Positions 25,539-38,268 of a stretch of 64,000 nucleotides of DNA are shown in pieces. Source of the stretch: Larix kaempferi (taxonomy: Eukaryota; Streptophyta; Pinopsida; Pinales; Pinaceae); the NCBI GenBank assembly GCA_027924585.1, contig BSBM01002110.1:1-64000 (forward strand), read 5' to 3'. Both the position numbers and the translations under genes were made by a program. Position 1 is the stretch's first letter. Each line of letters starts with the position of its first letter. The notes below the pieces were generated by a model. It was not told the origin of the DNA, ran no database searches, and worked only from the letters and a program-made list of their open reading frames with translations.

Positions 25539-28500
25539 AAAATTGAGCATAAGATTTGGATGTCCCATTTGTAGACATGTGTGCACAGCAACTTTCGTGA
25601 TGTTACGAGCTAAATTAACACCCTTTAAGCACAAGTCTAGCGAAAACGCATGGTGCCGTTTCGACTTTGACCAACTTCTCGGAATTGAAATTTGAGAATA
25701 GATTTGGATGTCCCCTTGGTAGACAAGTGCGCACGCCAACTTTCATGACGTTCCAACCTATTTTCTCGCCCTTTAAGCCCAAGTCTAGCGAAAACACACG
25801 GCAAATTTTCAACTTTGACCAACTTCTCGGAATTTAAATTTGAGAATAGATTTGGATGTCCCATTGGTAGACAAGCATCCACACCAACTTTCGTGACATT
25901 CCAAGCTATTTTCTTCCCATTTAAGCCCAACTCTAGAGAAAACGCACGGTCGCGTTTCATCTTTGACCAACTTCTCGAAATTGAAAATTGAGAATAGATT
26001 TGGATGTCCCATTTGTAGACATGCGCGCACAGCAACTTTCGTGACATTACGAGCTAATTTCACATCATTTAAGCCCAATTCTAGCGAAAACGCACGATCG
26101 AGTTTCAACTTTGACCAACTTCTCGGAATTGAAATTTGAGAATAGATTTGGATGTCCCATTGGTAGACAAGCGTGCACGCCAACTTTCGTGACGTTCCGA
26201 GCTATTTTCTGCCCATTTAAGCACAAGTCTAGCGAAAATGCACGGTCGATTTTCAACTTTGACCAACTTCTCGGAATTTAAATTTGAGAATGGATTTGGA
26301 TGTCACATTGGTAGACGAGCGTCCACGCCAACTTTCGTAACGTTCAGAGCTATTTTCTCCCCCTTTAAGCCCAAATCTAGCGAAAACGTACGGTCGAGTT
26401 TCGAATTTGACCAACTTCTCGGAATTAAAAATTGAGCATAGATTTGGATGTCCCGTTGGTAGACAAATGCGCACGCCAACTTTTGTCACATTACGAGCTA
26501 ATTTCACACCCTTTAAGGTCAAGTCGAGCGAAAAAGCACGGTCGAGTTTCGAATTTGACCAACTTCTCGGAATTGAAAATTGAGCATAGATTTGGATGTC
26601 CCGTTGGTAGACAAATGCGCACGCCAACTTTCGTCACATTCCGAGCTATTTTCTCACCCTTTAAGCCGAAGTCTAGCGAAAATGCACGGTCGATTCTCAA
26701 CTTTGACCAACTTATCAGAGTTGAAATTTGAAAATAGATTTGGATATCCCGTTGGTAGGCAAGTGCACATGCCAACTTTCGTGACGTTACGAGCTATTTT
26801 CTTCGCCTTTAAGCTCAACTCTAGCAAAAACGCACGGTCGAGTTTCGAATTTGACCAACTTCTCGGAATTGAAAACTGAGCATAGATTTGGATGTCCCGT
26901 TGGTAGACAAATGCGCACGCCAACTTTCGTGACGTTCCGAGCTATTTTCTCACATATTAAGCCTAAGTCTAGCGAAAACGCACGGTCGAGTTTTGAATTT
27001 GACCAACTTCTCGGAGTTGAAAATTGAGCATAGACTTGGATGTCCCATTGGTAGACGAGCGTCCGCGCCAACTTTCGTAACGTTCCGAGCTATTCTCACA
27101 CCCTTTAAGCCCAAGTCTAGCGAAAACGCACGATCGAGTTTCAACTTTGATTAACTTCTCGGAATTGAAATTTGAGAATAGATTTGGATGTCCCGTTGGT
27201 AGACGAATGCGCACGCCAATTTTCATGACGTTCCGAGCTATTTTCTCATGCTTTAAGCCTAAGTCCATCGAAAATGCACGGTCAATTTTCAACTTTGACC
27301 AACTTCTCAGAATTTAAATTTGAGAATGGATTTGGATGTCACATTGGTAGACGAGCATCCACGCCAACTTTCGTGACGTTCCGAGCTATTTTCACACCCT
27401 TTAAGCCCAAGTCTAGCGAAAACGCACGATGGAGTTTCAAGTTTGACCAACTTCTCGGAATTGAAATTTGAGAATAGTTTTGGATGTCCCATTGGTAGAA
27501 AAGCGTCCACACCAACTTTCGTGACGTTGCGAGCTATTTTCATCCCATTTAAGCCCAACTCTACAGAAAACGCACAGTCGCGTTTCATCTTTGACCAACT
27601 TCTCGGAATTGAAAATTGAGAATATATTTGGATGTCCCATTTGTACACATGCACGCACAGCACCTTTCATGACGTTACGAGCTATTTTCACGCCCTTTAT
27701 TCCCAAGTCTAGTGAAAACCCATGGTGGCATTTCGACTTTGATCAACTTCTGGGAATTGAAATTTGAGAATGGATTTGGATGTCTCGTTAGTAGACAAGT
27801 GCGCACGCCAACTTTCGTGACGTTCCAAGCTATTTTCTTGCCCTTTAAGCCTAAGTCTAGTGAAAACGCACTGTAAATTTTCAACTTTGACCAACTTCTC
27901 GTAATTGAAATTTGAGAATAGTTTTGGATGTCCCTTTGGTAGACAAGCGTCCACACCAACTTTCGTGACGTTCCGAGCTATTTTCTCCCCCTTTAAGCCC
28001 AAGTCTAGCGAAAACGCACGGTCAAGTTTCAAATTTGACCAACTTCTCGGAATTGAAAATTGAGCATAGATTTGGTTGTCCCGTTGGTAGACAAATGCGC
28101 ACGCCAACTTTCGTGACGTTCCGAGCTATTTTCTCACCCTTTAAGCCTAAGTCTAGCGAAAATGCACTGTCGATTTTCAACTTTGACCAACTTCTCGGAA
28201 TTTAAATTTGAGAATAGATTTGGATGTCACATTGGTAGACGAGCGTCCACGCCAACTTTCGTGACGCTCCGAGCTATTTTCACACCCTTTAAGCCCAAGT
28301 CGAGCGAAAACGCACGATCGAGTTTCAACTTCGACTAACCTCTTGGAATTGAAATTTGAGAATAGTTTTGGATGTCCCATTGGTAGACAAGCGTCCACAC
28401 CAACTTTCGTGACGTTCCGAGCTATTTTCTCCCCCTTTAAGCCCCACTCTAGAGAAAACGCACGATCGCGATTCATATTTGACCAACTTCTCGGAATTGA

Positions 28501-28943
28501 AAATTGAGAATAGATTTGGATGTCCCATTTGTAGACATGCGCGCACAGCAACTTTCATGACTTTACGACCTAATTTCACGCCCTTTATTCCCAAGTCTAG
28601 TGAAAACCCATGGTGGCATTTTGACTTTGACCAACTTCTGGGAATTGAAATTTGAAAATAGATTTGGATGTCCCATTGGTAGACAAGCGTGCACGCCAAC
28701 TTTCGTGATGTTCCGAGCTATTTTCTGCCCCTTTAAGCCCAAGTCTAGCGAAAACGCACGTTCGAGTTTCAACTTTCACAAACATTTCGGAATTAAAATT
28801 TGAGAATAGTTTTGGATGTACCATTGGTAGACAAGCGTCCACACCAACTTTCGTGACATTCCGAGCTATTTTATCGCCCTTCAAGCCCAACTCTAGCGAA
28901 AACGTAGGGTCGAGTTTCGACTTTCACCAACTTCTCAGAATTC
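25539..28943. repeat. HOR unit U9 (23-mer)
   Basis: Complete 23-mer, 3405 bp; the single extra base is in CATAAGATTTGG near 25550. Shares with U17: GCCCATTTAAG in M5, AACGTACGG in M6, GAGCATCCACGC and TTTCAAGTTTGACC in M13, and TTCATATTTGACC in M20. M1 has GGTGCCGTTTCG, also in U10, U11 and U18. Confidence 0.95.
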
Positions 28944-31900
28944 AAAATTGAGCATAGATTTGGATGTCCCATTTGTAGACATGTGTGCACAGCAACTTTC
29001 GTGATGTTACGAGCTAATTTCACACCCTTTAAGCACAAGTCTAGCGAAAACGCATGGTGCCGTTTCGACTTTGACCAACTTCTCCGAATTGAAATTTGAG
29101 AATAGATTTGGATGTCCCCTTTGTAGACAAGTGCGCACGCCAACTTTCATGACGTTCCAACCTATTTTCTCGCCCTTTAAGCCCAAGTCTAGCGAAAACA
29201 CACGGCAAATTTTCAACTTTGACCAACTTCTCGGAATTTAAATTTGAGAATAGATTTGGATGTCCCATTGGTAGACAAGCATCCACACCAACTTTCGTGA
29301 CATTCCAAGCTATTTTCTTCCCATTTAAGCCCAACTCTAGAGAAAACGCACGGTCGCGTTTCATCTTTGACCAACTTCTCGAAATTGAAAATTGAGAATA
29401 GATTTGGATGTCCCATTTGTAGACATGCGCGCACAGCAACTTTCGTGACATTACGAGCTAATTTCACATCATTTAAGCCCAATTCTAGCGAAAACGCGAC
29501 GATCGAGTTTCAACTTTGACCAACTTCTCGGAATTGAAATTTGAGAATAGATTTGGATGTCCCATTGGTAGACAAGCGTGCACGCCAACTTTCGTGACGT
29601 TCCGAGCTATTTTCTGCCCCTTTAAGCCCAAGTCTAGCGAAAATGCACGGTCGATTTTCAACTTTGACCAACTTCTCGGAATTTAAATTTGAGAATGGAT
29701 TTGGATGTCACATTGGTAGACGAGCGTCCACGCCAACTTTCGTAACGTTCAGAGCTATTTTCTCCCCCTTTAAGCCCAAATCTAGCGAAAACGCACGGTC
29801 GAGTTTCGAATTTGACCAACTTCTCGGAATTAAAAATTGAGCATAGATTTGGATGTCCCGTTGGTAGACAAATGCGCACGCCAACTTTTGTCACATTACG
29901 AGCTAATTTCACACCCTTTAAGGTCAAGTCGAGCGAAAAAGCACGGTCGAGTTTCGAATTTGACCAACTTCTCGGAATTGAAAATTGAGCATAGATTTGG
30001 ATGTCCCGTTGGTAGACAAATGCGCACGCCAACTTTCGTCACATTCCGAGCTATTTTCTCACCCTTTAAGCCGAAGTCTAGCGAAAATGCACGGTCGATT
30101 CTCAACTTTGACCAACTTATCAGAGTTGAAATTTGAAAATAGATTTGGATATCCCGTTGGTAGGCAAGTGCACATGCCAACTTTCGTGACGTTACGAGCT
30201 ATTTTCTTCGCCTTTAAGCTCAACTCTAGCAAAAACGCACGGTCGAGTTTCGAATTTGACCAACTTCTCGGAATTGAAAACTGAGCATAGATTTGGATGT
30301 CCCGTTGGTAGACAAATGCGCACGCCAACTTTCGTGACGTTCCGAGCTATTTTCTCACATATTAAGCCTAAGTCTAGCGAAAACGCACGGTCGAGTTTTG
30401 AATTTGACCAACTTCTCGGAGTTGAAAATTGAGCATAGACTTGGATGTCCCGTTGGTAGACGAGCGTCCGCGCCAACTTTCGTAACGTTCCGAGCTATTC
30501 TCACACCCTTTAAGCCCAAGTCTAGCGAAAACGCACGATCGAGTTTCAACTTTGATTAACTTCTCGGAATTGAAATTTGAGAATAGATTTGGATGTCCCG
30601 TTGGTAGACGAATGCGCACGCCAATTTTCATGACGTTCCGAGCTATTTTCTCATGCTTTAAGCCTAAGTCCATCGAAAATGCACGGTCAATTTTCAACTT
30701 TGACCAACTTCTCAGAATTTAAATTTGAGAATGGATTTGGATGTCACATTGGTAGACGAGCGTCCACGCCAACTTTCGTGACGTTCCGAGCTATTTTCAC
30801 ACCCTTTAAGCCCAAGCCTAGCGAAAACGCACGATGGAGTTTCAACTTTGACCAACTTCTCGGAATTGAAATTTGAGAATAGTTTTGGATGTCCCATTGG
30901 TAGAAAAGCGTCCACACCAACTTTCGTGACGTTGCGAGCTATTTTCATCCCATTTAAGCCCAACTCTACAGAAAACGCACAGTCGCGTTTCATCTTTGAC
31001 CAACTTCTCGGAATTGAAAATTGAGAATATATTTGGATGTCCCATTTGTACACATGCACGCACAGCACCTTTCATGACGTTACGAGCTATTTTCATGCCC
31101 TTTATTCCCAAGTCTAGTGAAAACCCATGGTGGCATTTCGACTTTGATCAACTTCTGGGAATTGAAATTTGAGAATGGATTTGGATGTCTCGTTAGTAGA
31201 CAAGTGCGCACGCCAACTTTCGTGACGTTCCAAGCTATTTTCTTGCCCTTTAAGCCTAAGTCTAGTGAAAACGCACGGTAAATTTTCAACTTTGACCAAC
31301 TTCTCGTAATTGAAATTTGAGAATAGTTTTGGATGTCCCTTTGGTAGACAAGCGTCCACACCAACTTTCGTGACGTTCCGAGCTATTTTCTCCCCCTTTA
31401 AGCCCAAGTCTAGCGAAAACGCACGGTCAAGTTTCAAATTTGACCAACTTCTCGGAATTGAAAATTGAGCATAGATTTGGATGTCCCGTTGGTAGACAAA
31501 TGCGCACGCCAACTTTCGTGACGTTCCGAGCTATTTTCTCACCCTTTAAGCCTAAGTCTAGCGAAAATGCACTGTCGATTTTCAACTTTGACCAACTTCT
31601 CGGAATTTAAATTTGAGAATAGATTTGGATGTCACATTGGTAGACGAGCGTCCACGCCAACTTTCGTGACGCTCCGAGCTATTTTCACACCCTTTAAGCC
31701 CAAGTCGAGCGAAAACGCACGATCGAGTTTCAACTTCGACTAACCTCTCGGAATTGAAATTTGAGAATAGTTTTGGATGTCCCATTGGTAGAGAAGCGTC
31801 CACACCAACTTTCGTGACGTTCCGAGCTATTTTCTCCCCCTTTAAGCCCCACTCTAGAGAAAACGCACGATCGCGATTCATCTTTGACCAACTTCTCGGA

Positions 31901-32348
31901 ATTGAAAATTGAGAATAGATTTGGATGTCCCATTTGTAGACATGCGCGCACAGCAACTTTCATGACTTTACGACCTAATTTCACGCCCTTTATTCCCAAG
32001 TCTAGTGAAAACCCATGGTGGCATTTTGACTTTGACCAACTTCTGGGAATTGAAATTTGAAAATAGATTTGGATGTCCCATTGGTAGACAAGCGTGCACG
32101 CCAACTTTCGTGATGTTCCGAGCTATTTTCTGCCCCTTTAAGCCCAAGTCTAGCGAAAACGCACGTTCGAGTTTCAACTTTCACAAACATTTCGGAATTA
32201 AAATTTGAGAATAGTTTTGGATGTACCATTGGTAGACAAGCGTCCACACCAACTTTCGTGACATTCCGAGCTATTTTATCGCCCTTCAAGCCCAACTCTA
32301 GCGAAAACGTAGGGTCGAGTTTCGACTTTCACCAACTTCTCAGAATTC
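28944..32348. repeat. HOR unit U10 (23-mer)
   Basis: Complete 23-mer, 3405 bp; the extra base is in AACGCGACGATCG near 29498. M2 has CCCCTTTGTAGAC (near 29115), also in U18. M13 CCAAGCCTAG (near 30813) and M15 TTTCATGCCC (near 31093) recur only in U12, 6808 bp downstream. Confidence 0.95.
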
Positions 32349-35130
32349 AAAATTGAGCATAGATTTGGATGTCCCATTTGTAGACATGTGTGCACAGCAA
32401 CTTTCGTGATGTTACGAGCTAATTTCACACCCTTTAAGCACAAGTCTAGCGAAAACGCATGGTGCCGTTTCGACTTTGACCAACTTCTCAGAATTGAAAT
32501 TTGAGAATAGATTTGGATGTCCCCTTGGTAGACAAGTGCGCACGCCAACTTTCATGACGTTCCAACCTATTTTCTCGCCCTTTAAGCCCAAGTCTAGCGA
32601 AAACACACGGCAAATTTTCAACTTTGACCAACTTCTCGGAATTTAAATTTGAGAATAGATTTGGATGTCCCATTGGTAGACAAGCATCCACACCAACTTT
32701 CGTGACATTCCAAGCTATTTTCTTCCCATTTAAGCCCAACTCTAGAGAAAACGCACGGTCGCGTTTCATCTTTGACCAACTTCTCGAAATTGAAAATTGA
32801 GAATAGATTTGGATGTCCCATTTGTAGACATGCGCGCACAGCAACTTTCGTGACATTACGAGCTAATTTCACATCATTTAAGCCCAATTCTAGCGAAAAC
32901 GCACGATCGAGTTTCAACTTTGACCAACTTCTCGGAATTGAAATTTGAGAATAGATTTGGATGTCCCATTGGTAGACAAGCGTGCACGCCAACTTTCGTG
33001 ACGTTCCGAGCTATTTTCTGCCCCTTTAAGCCCAAGTCTAGCGAAAATGCACGGTCGATTTTCAACTTTGACCAACTTCTCGGAATTTAAATTTGAGAAT
33101 GGATTTGGATGTCACATTGGTAGACGAGCGTCCACGCCAACTTTCGTAACGTTCAGAGCTATTTTCTCCCCCTTTAAGCCCAAATCTAGCGAAAACGCAC
33201 GGTCGAGTTTCGAATTTGACCAACTTCTCGGAATCAAAAATTGAGCATAGATTTGGATGTCCCGTTGGTAGACAAATGCGCACGCCAACTTTTGTCACAT
33301 TACGAGCTAATTTCACACCCTTTAAGGTCAAGTCGAGCGAAAAAGCACGGTCGAGTTTCGAATTTGACCAACTTCTCGGAATTGAAAATTGAGCATAGAT
33401 TTGGATGTCCCGTTGGTAGACAAGTGCGCACGCCAACTTTCGTCACATTCCGAGCTATTTTCTCACCCTTTAAGCCGAAGTCTAGCGAAAATGCACGGTC
33501 GATTCTCAACTTTGACCAACTTATCAGAGTTGAAATTTGAAAATAGATTTGGATATCCCGTTGGTAGGCAAGTGCACATGCCAACTTTCGTGACGTTACG
33601 AGCTATTTTCTTCGCCTTTAAGCTCAACTCTAGCAAAAACGCACGGTCGAGTTTCGAATTTGACCAACTTCTCGGAATTGAAAACTGAGCATAGATTTGG
33701 ATGTCCCGTTGGTAGACAAATGCGCACACCAACATTCGTGACGTTCCGAGCTATTTTCTCACATATTAAGCCTAAGTCTAGCGAAAACGCACGGTCGAGT
33801 TTTGAATTTGACCAACTTCTCGGAGTTGAAAATTGAGCATAGACTTGGATGTCCCGTTGGTAGACGAGCGTCCGCGCCAACTTTCGTAACGTTCCGAGCT
33901 ATTCTCACACCCTTTAATCCCAATTCTAGCGAAAACGCACGATCGAGTTTCAACTTTGATTAACTTCTCGGAATTGAAATTTGAGAATAGATTTGGATGT
34001 CCCGTTGGTAGACGAATGCGCACGCCAATTTTCATGACGTTCCGAGCTATTTTCTCATGCTTTAAGCCTAAGTCCATCGAAAATGCACGGTCAATTTTCA
34101 ACTTTGACCAACTTCTCAGAATTTAAATTTGAGAATGGATTTGGATGTCACATTGGTAGACGAGCGTCCACGCCAACTTTCGTGACGTTCCGAGCTATTT
34201 TCACACCCTTTAAGCCCAAGTCTAGCGAAAACGCACGATGGAGTTTCAACTTTGACCAACTTCTCGGAATTGAAATTTGAGAATAGTTTTGGATGTCCCA
34301 TTGGTAGAAAAGCGTCCACACCAACTTTCGTGACGTTGCGAGCTATTTTCATCCCATTTAAGCCCAACTCTATAGAAAACGCACAGTCGCGTTTCATCTT
34401 TGACCAACTTCTCGGAATTGAAAATTGAGAATATATTTGGATGTCCCATTTGTACACATGCACGCACAGCACCTTTCATGACGTTACGAGCTATTTTCAC
34501 GCCCTTTATTCCCAAGTCTAGTGAAAAACCATGGTGGCATTTCGACTTTGATCAACTTCTGGGAATTGAAATTTGAGAATGGATTTGGATGTCTCGTTAG
34601 TAGACAAGTGCGCACGCCAACTTTCGTGACGTTCCAAGCTATTTTCTTGCCCTTTAAGCCTAAGTCTAGTGAAAACGCACGGTAAATTTTCAACTTTGAC
34701 CAACTTCTCGTAATTGAAATTTGAGAATAGTTTTGGATGTCCCTTTGGTAGACAAGCGTCCACACCAACTTTCGTGACGTTCCGAGCTATTTTCTCCCCC
34801 TTTAAGCCCAAGTCTAGCGAAAACGCACGGTCAAGTTTCAAATTTGACCAACTTCTCGGAATTGAAAATTGAGCATAGATTTGGTTGTCCCGTTGGTAGA
34901 CAAATGCGCACGCCAACTTTCGTGACGTTCCGAGCTATTTTCTCACCCTTTAAGCCTAAGTCTAGCGAAAATGCACTGTCGATTTTCAACTTTGACCAAC
35001 TTCTCGGAATTTAAATTTGAGAATAGATTTGGATGTCACATTGGTAGACGAGCGTCCACGCCAACTTTCGTGACGCTCCGAGCTATTTTCACACCCTTTA
35101 AGCCCAAGTCGAGCGAAAACGCACGATGGA
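30813..35130. repeat. Two-HOR duplication, left copy
   Basis: U10 M13 to U11 M19. Rare variants at M13, M15, M6/7, M8, M10, M11 and M19 recur in order at an offset of exactly 6808 bp (2 x 3404). Confidence 0.85.
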
Positions 35131-35752
35131 GTTTCAACTTCGACTAACCTCTCGGAATTGAAATTTGAGAATAGTTTTGGATGTCCCATTGGTAGACAAG
35201 CGTCCACACCAACTTTCGTGACGTTCCGAGCTATTTTCTCCCCCTTTAAGCCCCACTCTAGAGAAAACGCACGATCGCGATTCATCTTTGACCAACTTCT
35301 CGGAATTGAAAATTGAGAATAGATTTGGATGTCCCATTTGTAGACATGCGCGCACAGCAACTTTCATGACTTTACGACCTAATTTCACGCCCTTTATTCC
35401 CAAGTCTAGTGAAAACCCATGGTGGCATTTTGACTTTGACCAACTTCTGGGAATTGAAATTTGAAAATAGATTTGGATGTCCCATTGGTAGACAAGCGTG
35501 CACGCCAACTTTCGTGATGTTCCGAGCTATTTTCTGCCCCTTTAATCCCAAGTCTAGCGAAAACGCACGTTCGAGTTTCAACTTTCACAAACATTTCGGA
35601 ATTAAAATTTGAGAATAGTTTTGGATGTACCATTGGTAGACAAGCGTCCACACCAACTTTTGTGACATTCCGAGCTATTTTATCGCCCTTCAAGCCCAAC
35701 TCTAGCGAAAACGTAGGGTCGAGTTTCGACTTTCACCAACTTCTCAGAATTC
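32349..35752. repeat. HOR unit U11 (23-mer)
   Basis: Complete, exactly 3404 bp. Carries a set of linked variants: CTCAGAATTG at the end of M1, GGAATCAAAAATTG at M6/M7 (near 33229), ACAAGTGCGCACG in M8, ACACCAACATTCG in M10 (near 33727), TTTAATCCCAATTC in M11 (near 33914). All recur in U13 and U18. TTTAATCCCAAG (M22) and CTTTTGTGACATTCC (M23) recur only in U18. Confidence 0.96.
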
Positions 35753-35900
35753 AAAATTGAGCATAGATTTGGATGTCCCATTTGTAGACATGTGTGCACA
35801 GCAACTTTCGTGATGTTACGAGCTAATTTCACACCCTTTAAGCACAAGTCTAGCGAAAACGCATGGTGGCGTTTCGACTTTGACCAACTTCTCGGAATTG
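35753..35900. repeat. Monomer M1 (type D)
   Basis: First monomer after the EcoRI site. Type D marker CCCATTTGTAGACATG; own markers ACATGTGTGCACAG, GTGATGTTACGAGC and GCATGGTGGCG. Confidence 0.93.
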
Positions 35901-36048
35901 AAATTTGAGAATAGATTTGGATGTCCCCTTGGTAGACAAGTGCGCACGCCAACTTTCATGACGTTCCAACCTATTTTCTCGCCCTTTAAGCCCAAGTCTA
36001 GAGAAAACACACGGCAAATTTTCAACTTTGACCAACTTCTCGGAATTT
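35901..36048. repeat. Monomer M2 (type E)
   Basis: Markers CCCCTTGGTAGACAAGTG, TTCCAACCTATTTTC and ACACACGGCAAATT. Ends GGAATTT, so the boundary with M3 forms the palindrome AATTTAAATT. Confidence 0.93.
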
Positions 36049-36196
36049 AAATTTGAGAATAGATTTGGATGTCCCATTGGTAGACAAGCATCCACACCAA
36101 CTTTCGTGACATTCCAAGCTATTTTCTTCCCATTTAAGCCCAACTCTAGAGAAAACGCACGGTCGCGTTTCATCTTTGACCAACTTCTCGAAATTG
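36049..36196. repeat. Monomer M3 (type C/F)
   Basis: Markers GACAAGCATCCACACC, TTCTTCCCATTTAAG, GGTCGCGTTTCATC and CTCGAAATTG at its end. Close to M14 and M20. Confidence 0.93.
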
Positions 36197-36344
36197 AAAA
36201 TTGAGAATAGATTTGGATGTCCCATTTGTAGACATGCGCGCACAGCAACTTTCGTGACATTACGAGCTAATTTCACATCATTTAAGCCCAATTCTAGCGA
36301 AAACGCACGATCGAGTTTCAACTTTGACCAACTTCTCGGAATTG
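36197..36344. repeat. Monomer M4 (type D)
   Basis: Markers ACATGCGCGCACAG, GTGACATTACGAGC and TTCACATCATTTAAG. Its first 57 bases match M21 exactly, and this is where the U15 deletion recombined. Confidence 0.93.
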
Positions 36345-36492
36345 AAATTTGAGAATAGATTTGGATGTCCCATTGGTAGACAAGCGTGCACGCCAACTTT
36401 CGTGACGTTCCGAGCTATTTTCTGCCCCTTTAAGCCCAAGTCTAGCGAAAATGCACGGTCGATTTTCAACTTTGACCAACTTCTCGGAATTT
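36345..36492. repeat. Monomer M5 (type E)
   Basis: Markers CAAGCGTGCACGCC, TTTTCTGCCCCTTT and GAAAATGCACGGTCGATT. Close to M22. Confidence 0.93.
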
Positions 36493-36640
36493 AAATTTGA
36501 GAATGGATTTGGATGTCACATTGGTAGACGAGCGTCCACGCCAACTTTCGTAACGTTCAGAGCTATTTTCTCCCCCTTTAAGCCCAAATCTAGCGAAAAC
36601 GCACGGTCGAGTTTCGAATTTGACCAACTTCTCGGAATTA
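36493..36640. repeat. Monomer M6 (type B)
   Basis: Markers GAATGGATTTGGATGTCACA, GACGAGCGTCCACGCC, GTAACGTTCAGAGC and CCCAAATCTAGCG. Close to M13 and M19. Confidence 0.93.
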
Positions 36641-36788
36641 AAAATTGAGCATAGATTTGGATGTCCCGTTGGTAGACAAATGCGCACGCCAACTTTTGTC
36701 ACATTACGAGCTAATTTCACACCCTTTAAGGTCAAGTCGAGCGAAAAAGCACGGTCGAGTTTCGAATTTGACCAACTTCTCGGAATTG
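36641..36788. repeat. Monomer M7 (type A)
   Basis: Type A marker CCCGTTGGTAGACAAATGCG; own markers TTTTGTCACATTACGAGC, TTTAAGGTCAAGTCGAGCG and GAAAAAGCACGG. Confidence 0.93.
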
Positions 36789-36936
36789 AAAATTGAGCAT
36801 AGATTTGGATGTCCCGTTGGTAGACAAATGCGCACGCCAACTTTCGTCACATTCCGAGCTATTTTCTCACCCTTTAAGCCGAAGTCTAGCGAAAATGCAC
36901 GGTCGATTCTCAACTTTGACCAACTTATCAGAGTTG
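36789..36936. repeat. Monomer M8 (type A)
   Basis: Type A; own markers TTTCGTCACATTCCGAGC, AAGCCGAAGTC, CGATTCTCAAC and CTTATCAGAGTTG. Its tail takes part in the 47-bp duplication of U2. Confidence 0.93.
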
Positions 36937-37084
36937 AAATTTGAAAATAGATTTGGATATCCCGTTGGTAGGCAAGTGCACATGCCAACTTTCGTGACGT
37001 TACGAGCTATTTTCTTCGCCTTTAAGCTCAACTCTAGCAAAAACGCACGGTCGAGTTTCGAATTTGACCAACTTCTCGGAATTG
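36937..37084. repeat. Monomer M9 (type A, diverged)
   Basis: Contains GATTTGGATATCCCG, which gives an EcoRV site (GATATC) that I see only in this monomer type. Also GTAGGCAAGTGCACATGCC, TTCTTCGCCTTTAAGC and TCTAGCAAAAACGC. Confidence 0.93.
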
Positions 37085-37232
37085 AAAACTGAGCATAGAT
37101 TTGGATGTCCCGTTGGTAGACAAATGCGCACGCCAACTTTCGTGACGTTCCGAGCTATTTTCTCACATATTAAGCCTAAGTCTAGCGAAAACGCACGGTC
37201 GAGTTTTGAATTTGACCAACTTCTCGGAGTTG
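37085..37232. repeat. Monomer M10 (type A)
   Basis: Begins AAAACTGAGC; marker TTCTCACATATTAAGCC; ends CTCGGAGTTG. Confidence 0.93.
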
Positions 37233-37380
37233 AAAATTGAGCATAGACTTGGATGTCCCGTTGGTAGACGAGCGTCCGCGCCAACTTTCGTAACGTTCCG
37301 AGCTATTCTCACACCCTTTAAGCCCAAGTCTAGCGAAAACGCACGATCGAGTTTCAACTTTGATTAACTTCTCGGAATTG
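37233..37380. repeat. Monomer M11 (type A/B)
   Basis: Markers TAGACTTGGATG, GAGCGTCCGCGCC, GAGCTATTCTCACACCC and TTTGATTAACTTC. A-like at the front, B-like after GTAGAC, so probably an old recombinant. Confidence 0.9.
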
Positions 37381-37528
37381 AAATTTGAGAATAGATTTGG
37401 ATGTCCCGTTGGTAGACGAATGCGCACGCCAATTTTCATGACGTTCCGAGCTATTTTCTCATGCTTTAAGCCTAAGTCCATCGAAAATGCACGGTCAATT
37501 TTCAACTTTGACCAACTTCTCAGAATTT
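37381..37528. repeat. Monomer M12 (type A)
   Basis: Markers GACGAATGCGCACGCC, AATTTTCATGACG, TCATGCTTTAAGCC and GTCCATCG. First member of the older six-monomer block; partner is M18. Confidence 0.93.
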
Positions 37529-37676
37529 AAATTTGAGAATGGATTTGGATGTCACATTGGTAGACGAGCGTCCACGCCAACTTTCGTGACGTTCCGAGCT
37601 ATTTTCACACCCTTTAAGCCCAAGCCTAGCGAAAACGCACGATGGAGTTTCAACTTTGACCAACTTCTCGGAATTG
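37529..37676. repeat. Monomer M13 (type B)
   Basis: Type B marker GATGTCACATTGG with GACGAGCGTCCACGCC; own marker GATGGAGTTTCAAC. Partner in the second six-block is M19. Confidence 0.93.
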
Positions 37677-37824
37677 AAATTTGAGAATAGTTTTGGATGT
37701 CCCATTGGTAGAAAAGCGTCCACACCAACTTTCGTGACGTTGCGAGCTATTTTCATCCCATTTAAGCCCAACTCTACAGAAAACGCACAGTCGCGTTTCA
37801 TCTTTGACCAACTTCTCGGAATTG
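37677..37824. repeat. Monomer M14 (type C)
   Basis: Markers GGTAGAAAAGCGTCC, GACGTTGCGAGC and TCTACAGAAAACGCACAGTC. Differs from its partner M20 at about 10 of 148 positions. Confidence 0.93.
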
Positions 37825-37972
37825 AAAATTGAGAATATATTTGGATGTCCCATTTGTACACATGCACGCACAGCACCTTTCATGACGTTACGAGCTATTT
37901 TCATGCCCTTTATTCCCAAGTCTAGTGAAAACCCATGGTGGCATTTCGACTTTGATCAACTTCTGGGAATTG
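37825..37972. repeat. Monomer M15 (type D)
   Basis: Markers GAATATATTTGG, TTTGTACACATGCACGC and CCCTTTATTCCC; contains an NcoI site in ACCCATGGTGG. Differs from its partner M21 at about 9 of 148 positions. Confidence 0.93.
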
Positions 37973-38120
37973 AAATTTGAGAATGGATTTGGATGTCTCG
38001 TTAGTAGACAAGTGCGCACGCCAACTTTCGTGACGTTCCAAGCTATTTTCTTGCCCTTTAAGCCTAAGTCTAGTGAAAACGCACGGTAAATTTTCAACTT
38101 TGACCAACTTCTCGTAATTG
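37973..38120. repeat. Monomer M16 (type E)
   Basis: Markers GATGTCTCGTTAGTAGAC, GTTCCAAGCTATTTTCTTG and GGTAAATTTTCAAC; ends CTCGTAATTG. Partner M22. Confidence 0.93.
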
Positions 38121-38268
38121 AAATTTGAGAATAGTTTTGGATGTCCCTTTGGTAGACAAGCGTCCACACCAACTTTCGTGACGTTCCGAGCTATTTTCTC
38201 CCCCTTTAAGCCCAAGTCTAGCGAAAACGCACGGTCAAGTTTCAAATTTGACCAACTTCTCGGAATTG
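38121..38268. repeat. Monomer M17 (type F)
   Basis: Markers GTCCCTTTGGTAGAC and GTCAAGTTTCAAATTTG. The GAGAATAG / GAGGATAG / GAGCATAG polymorphism near its start separates left and right parts of the window. Partner M23. Confidence 0.93.

Larger units (their letters stand above)
18760..29120. repeat. Segmental duplication, left copy (contains U7)
   Basis: From M12 of U6 to about M2 of U10. Shares rare variants in the same order with 50134-58870: three in U6, one in U7, two in U8, five or more in U9, one in U10. The offset is 31374 bp before U7 and about 29749 bp after it, so the left copy has one extra stretch equal to U7. Outer ends are limits of shared variants, not sharp breakpoints. Confidence 0.85.
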
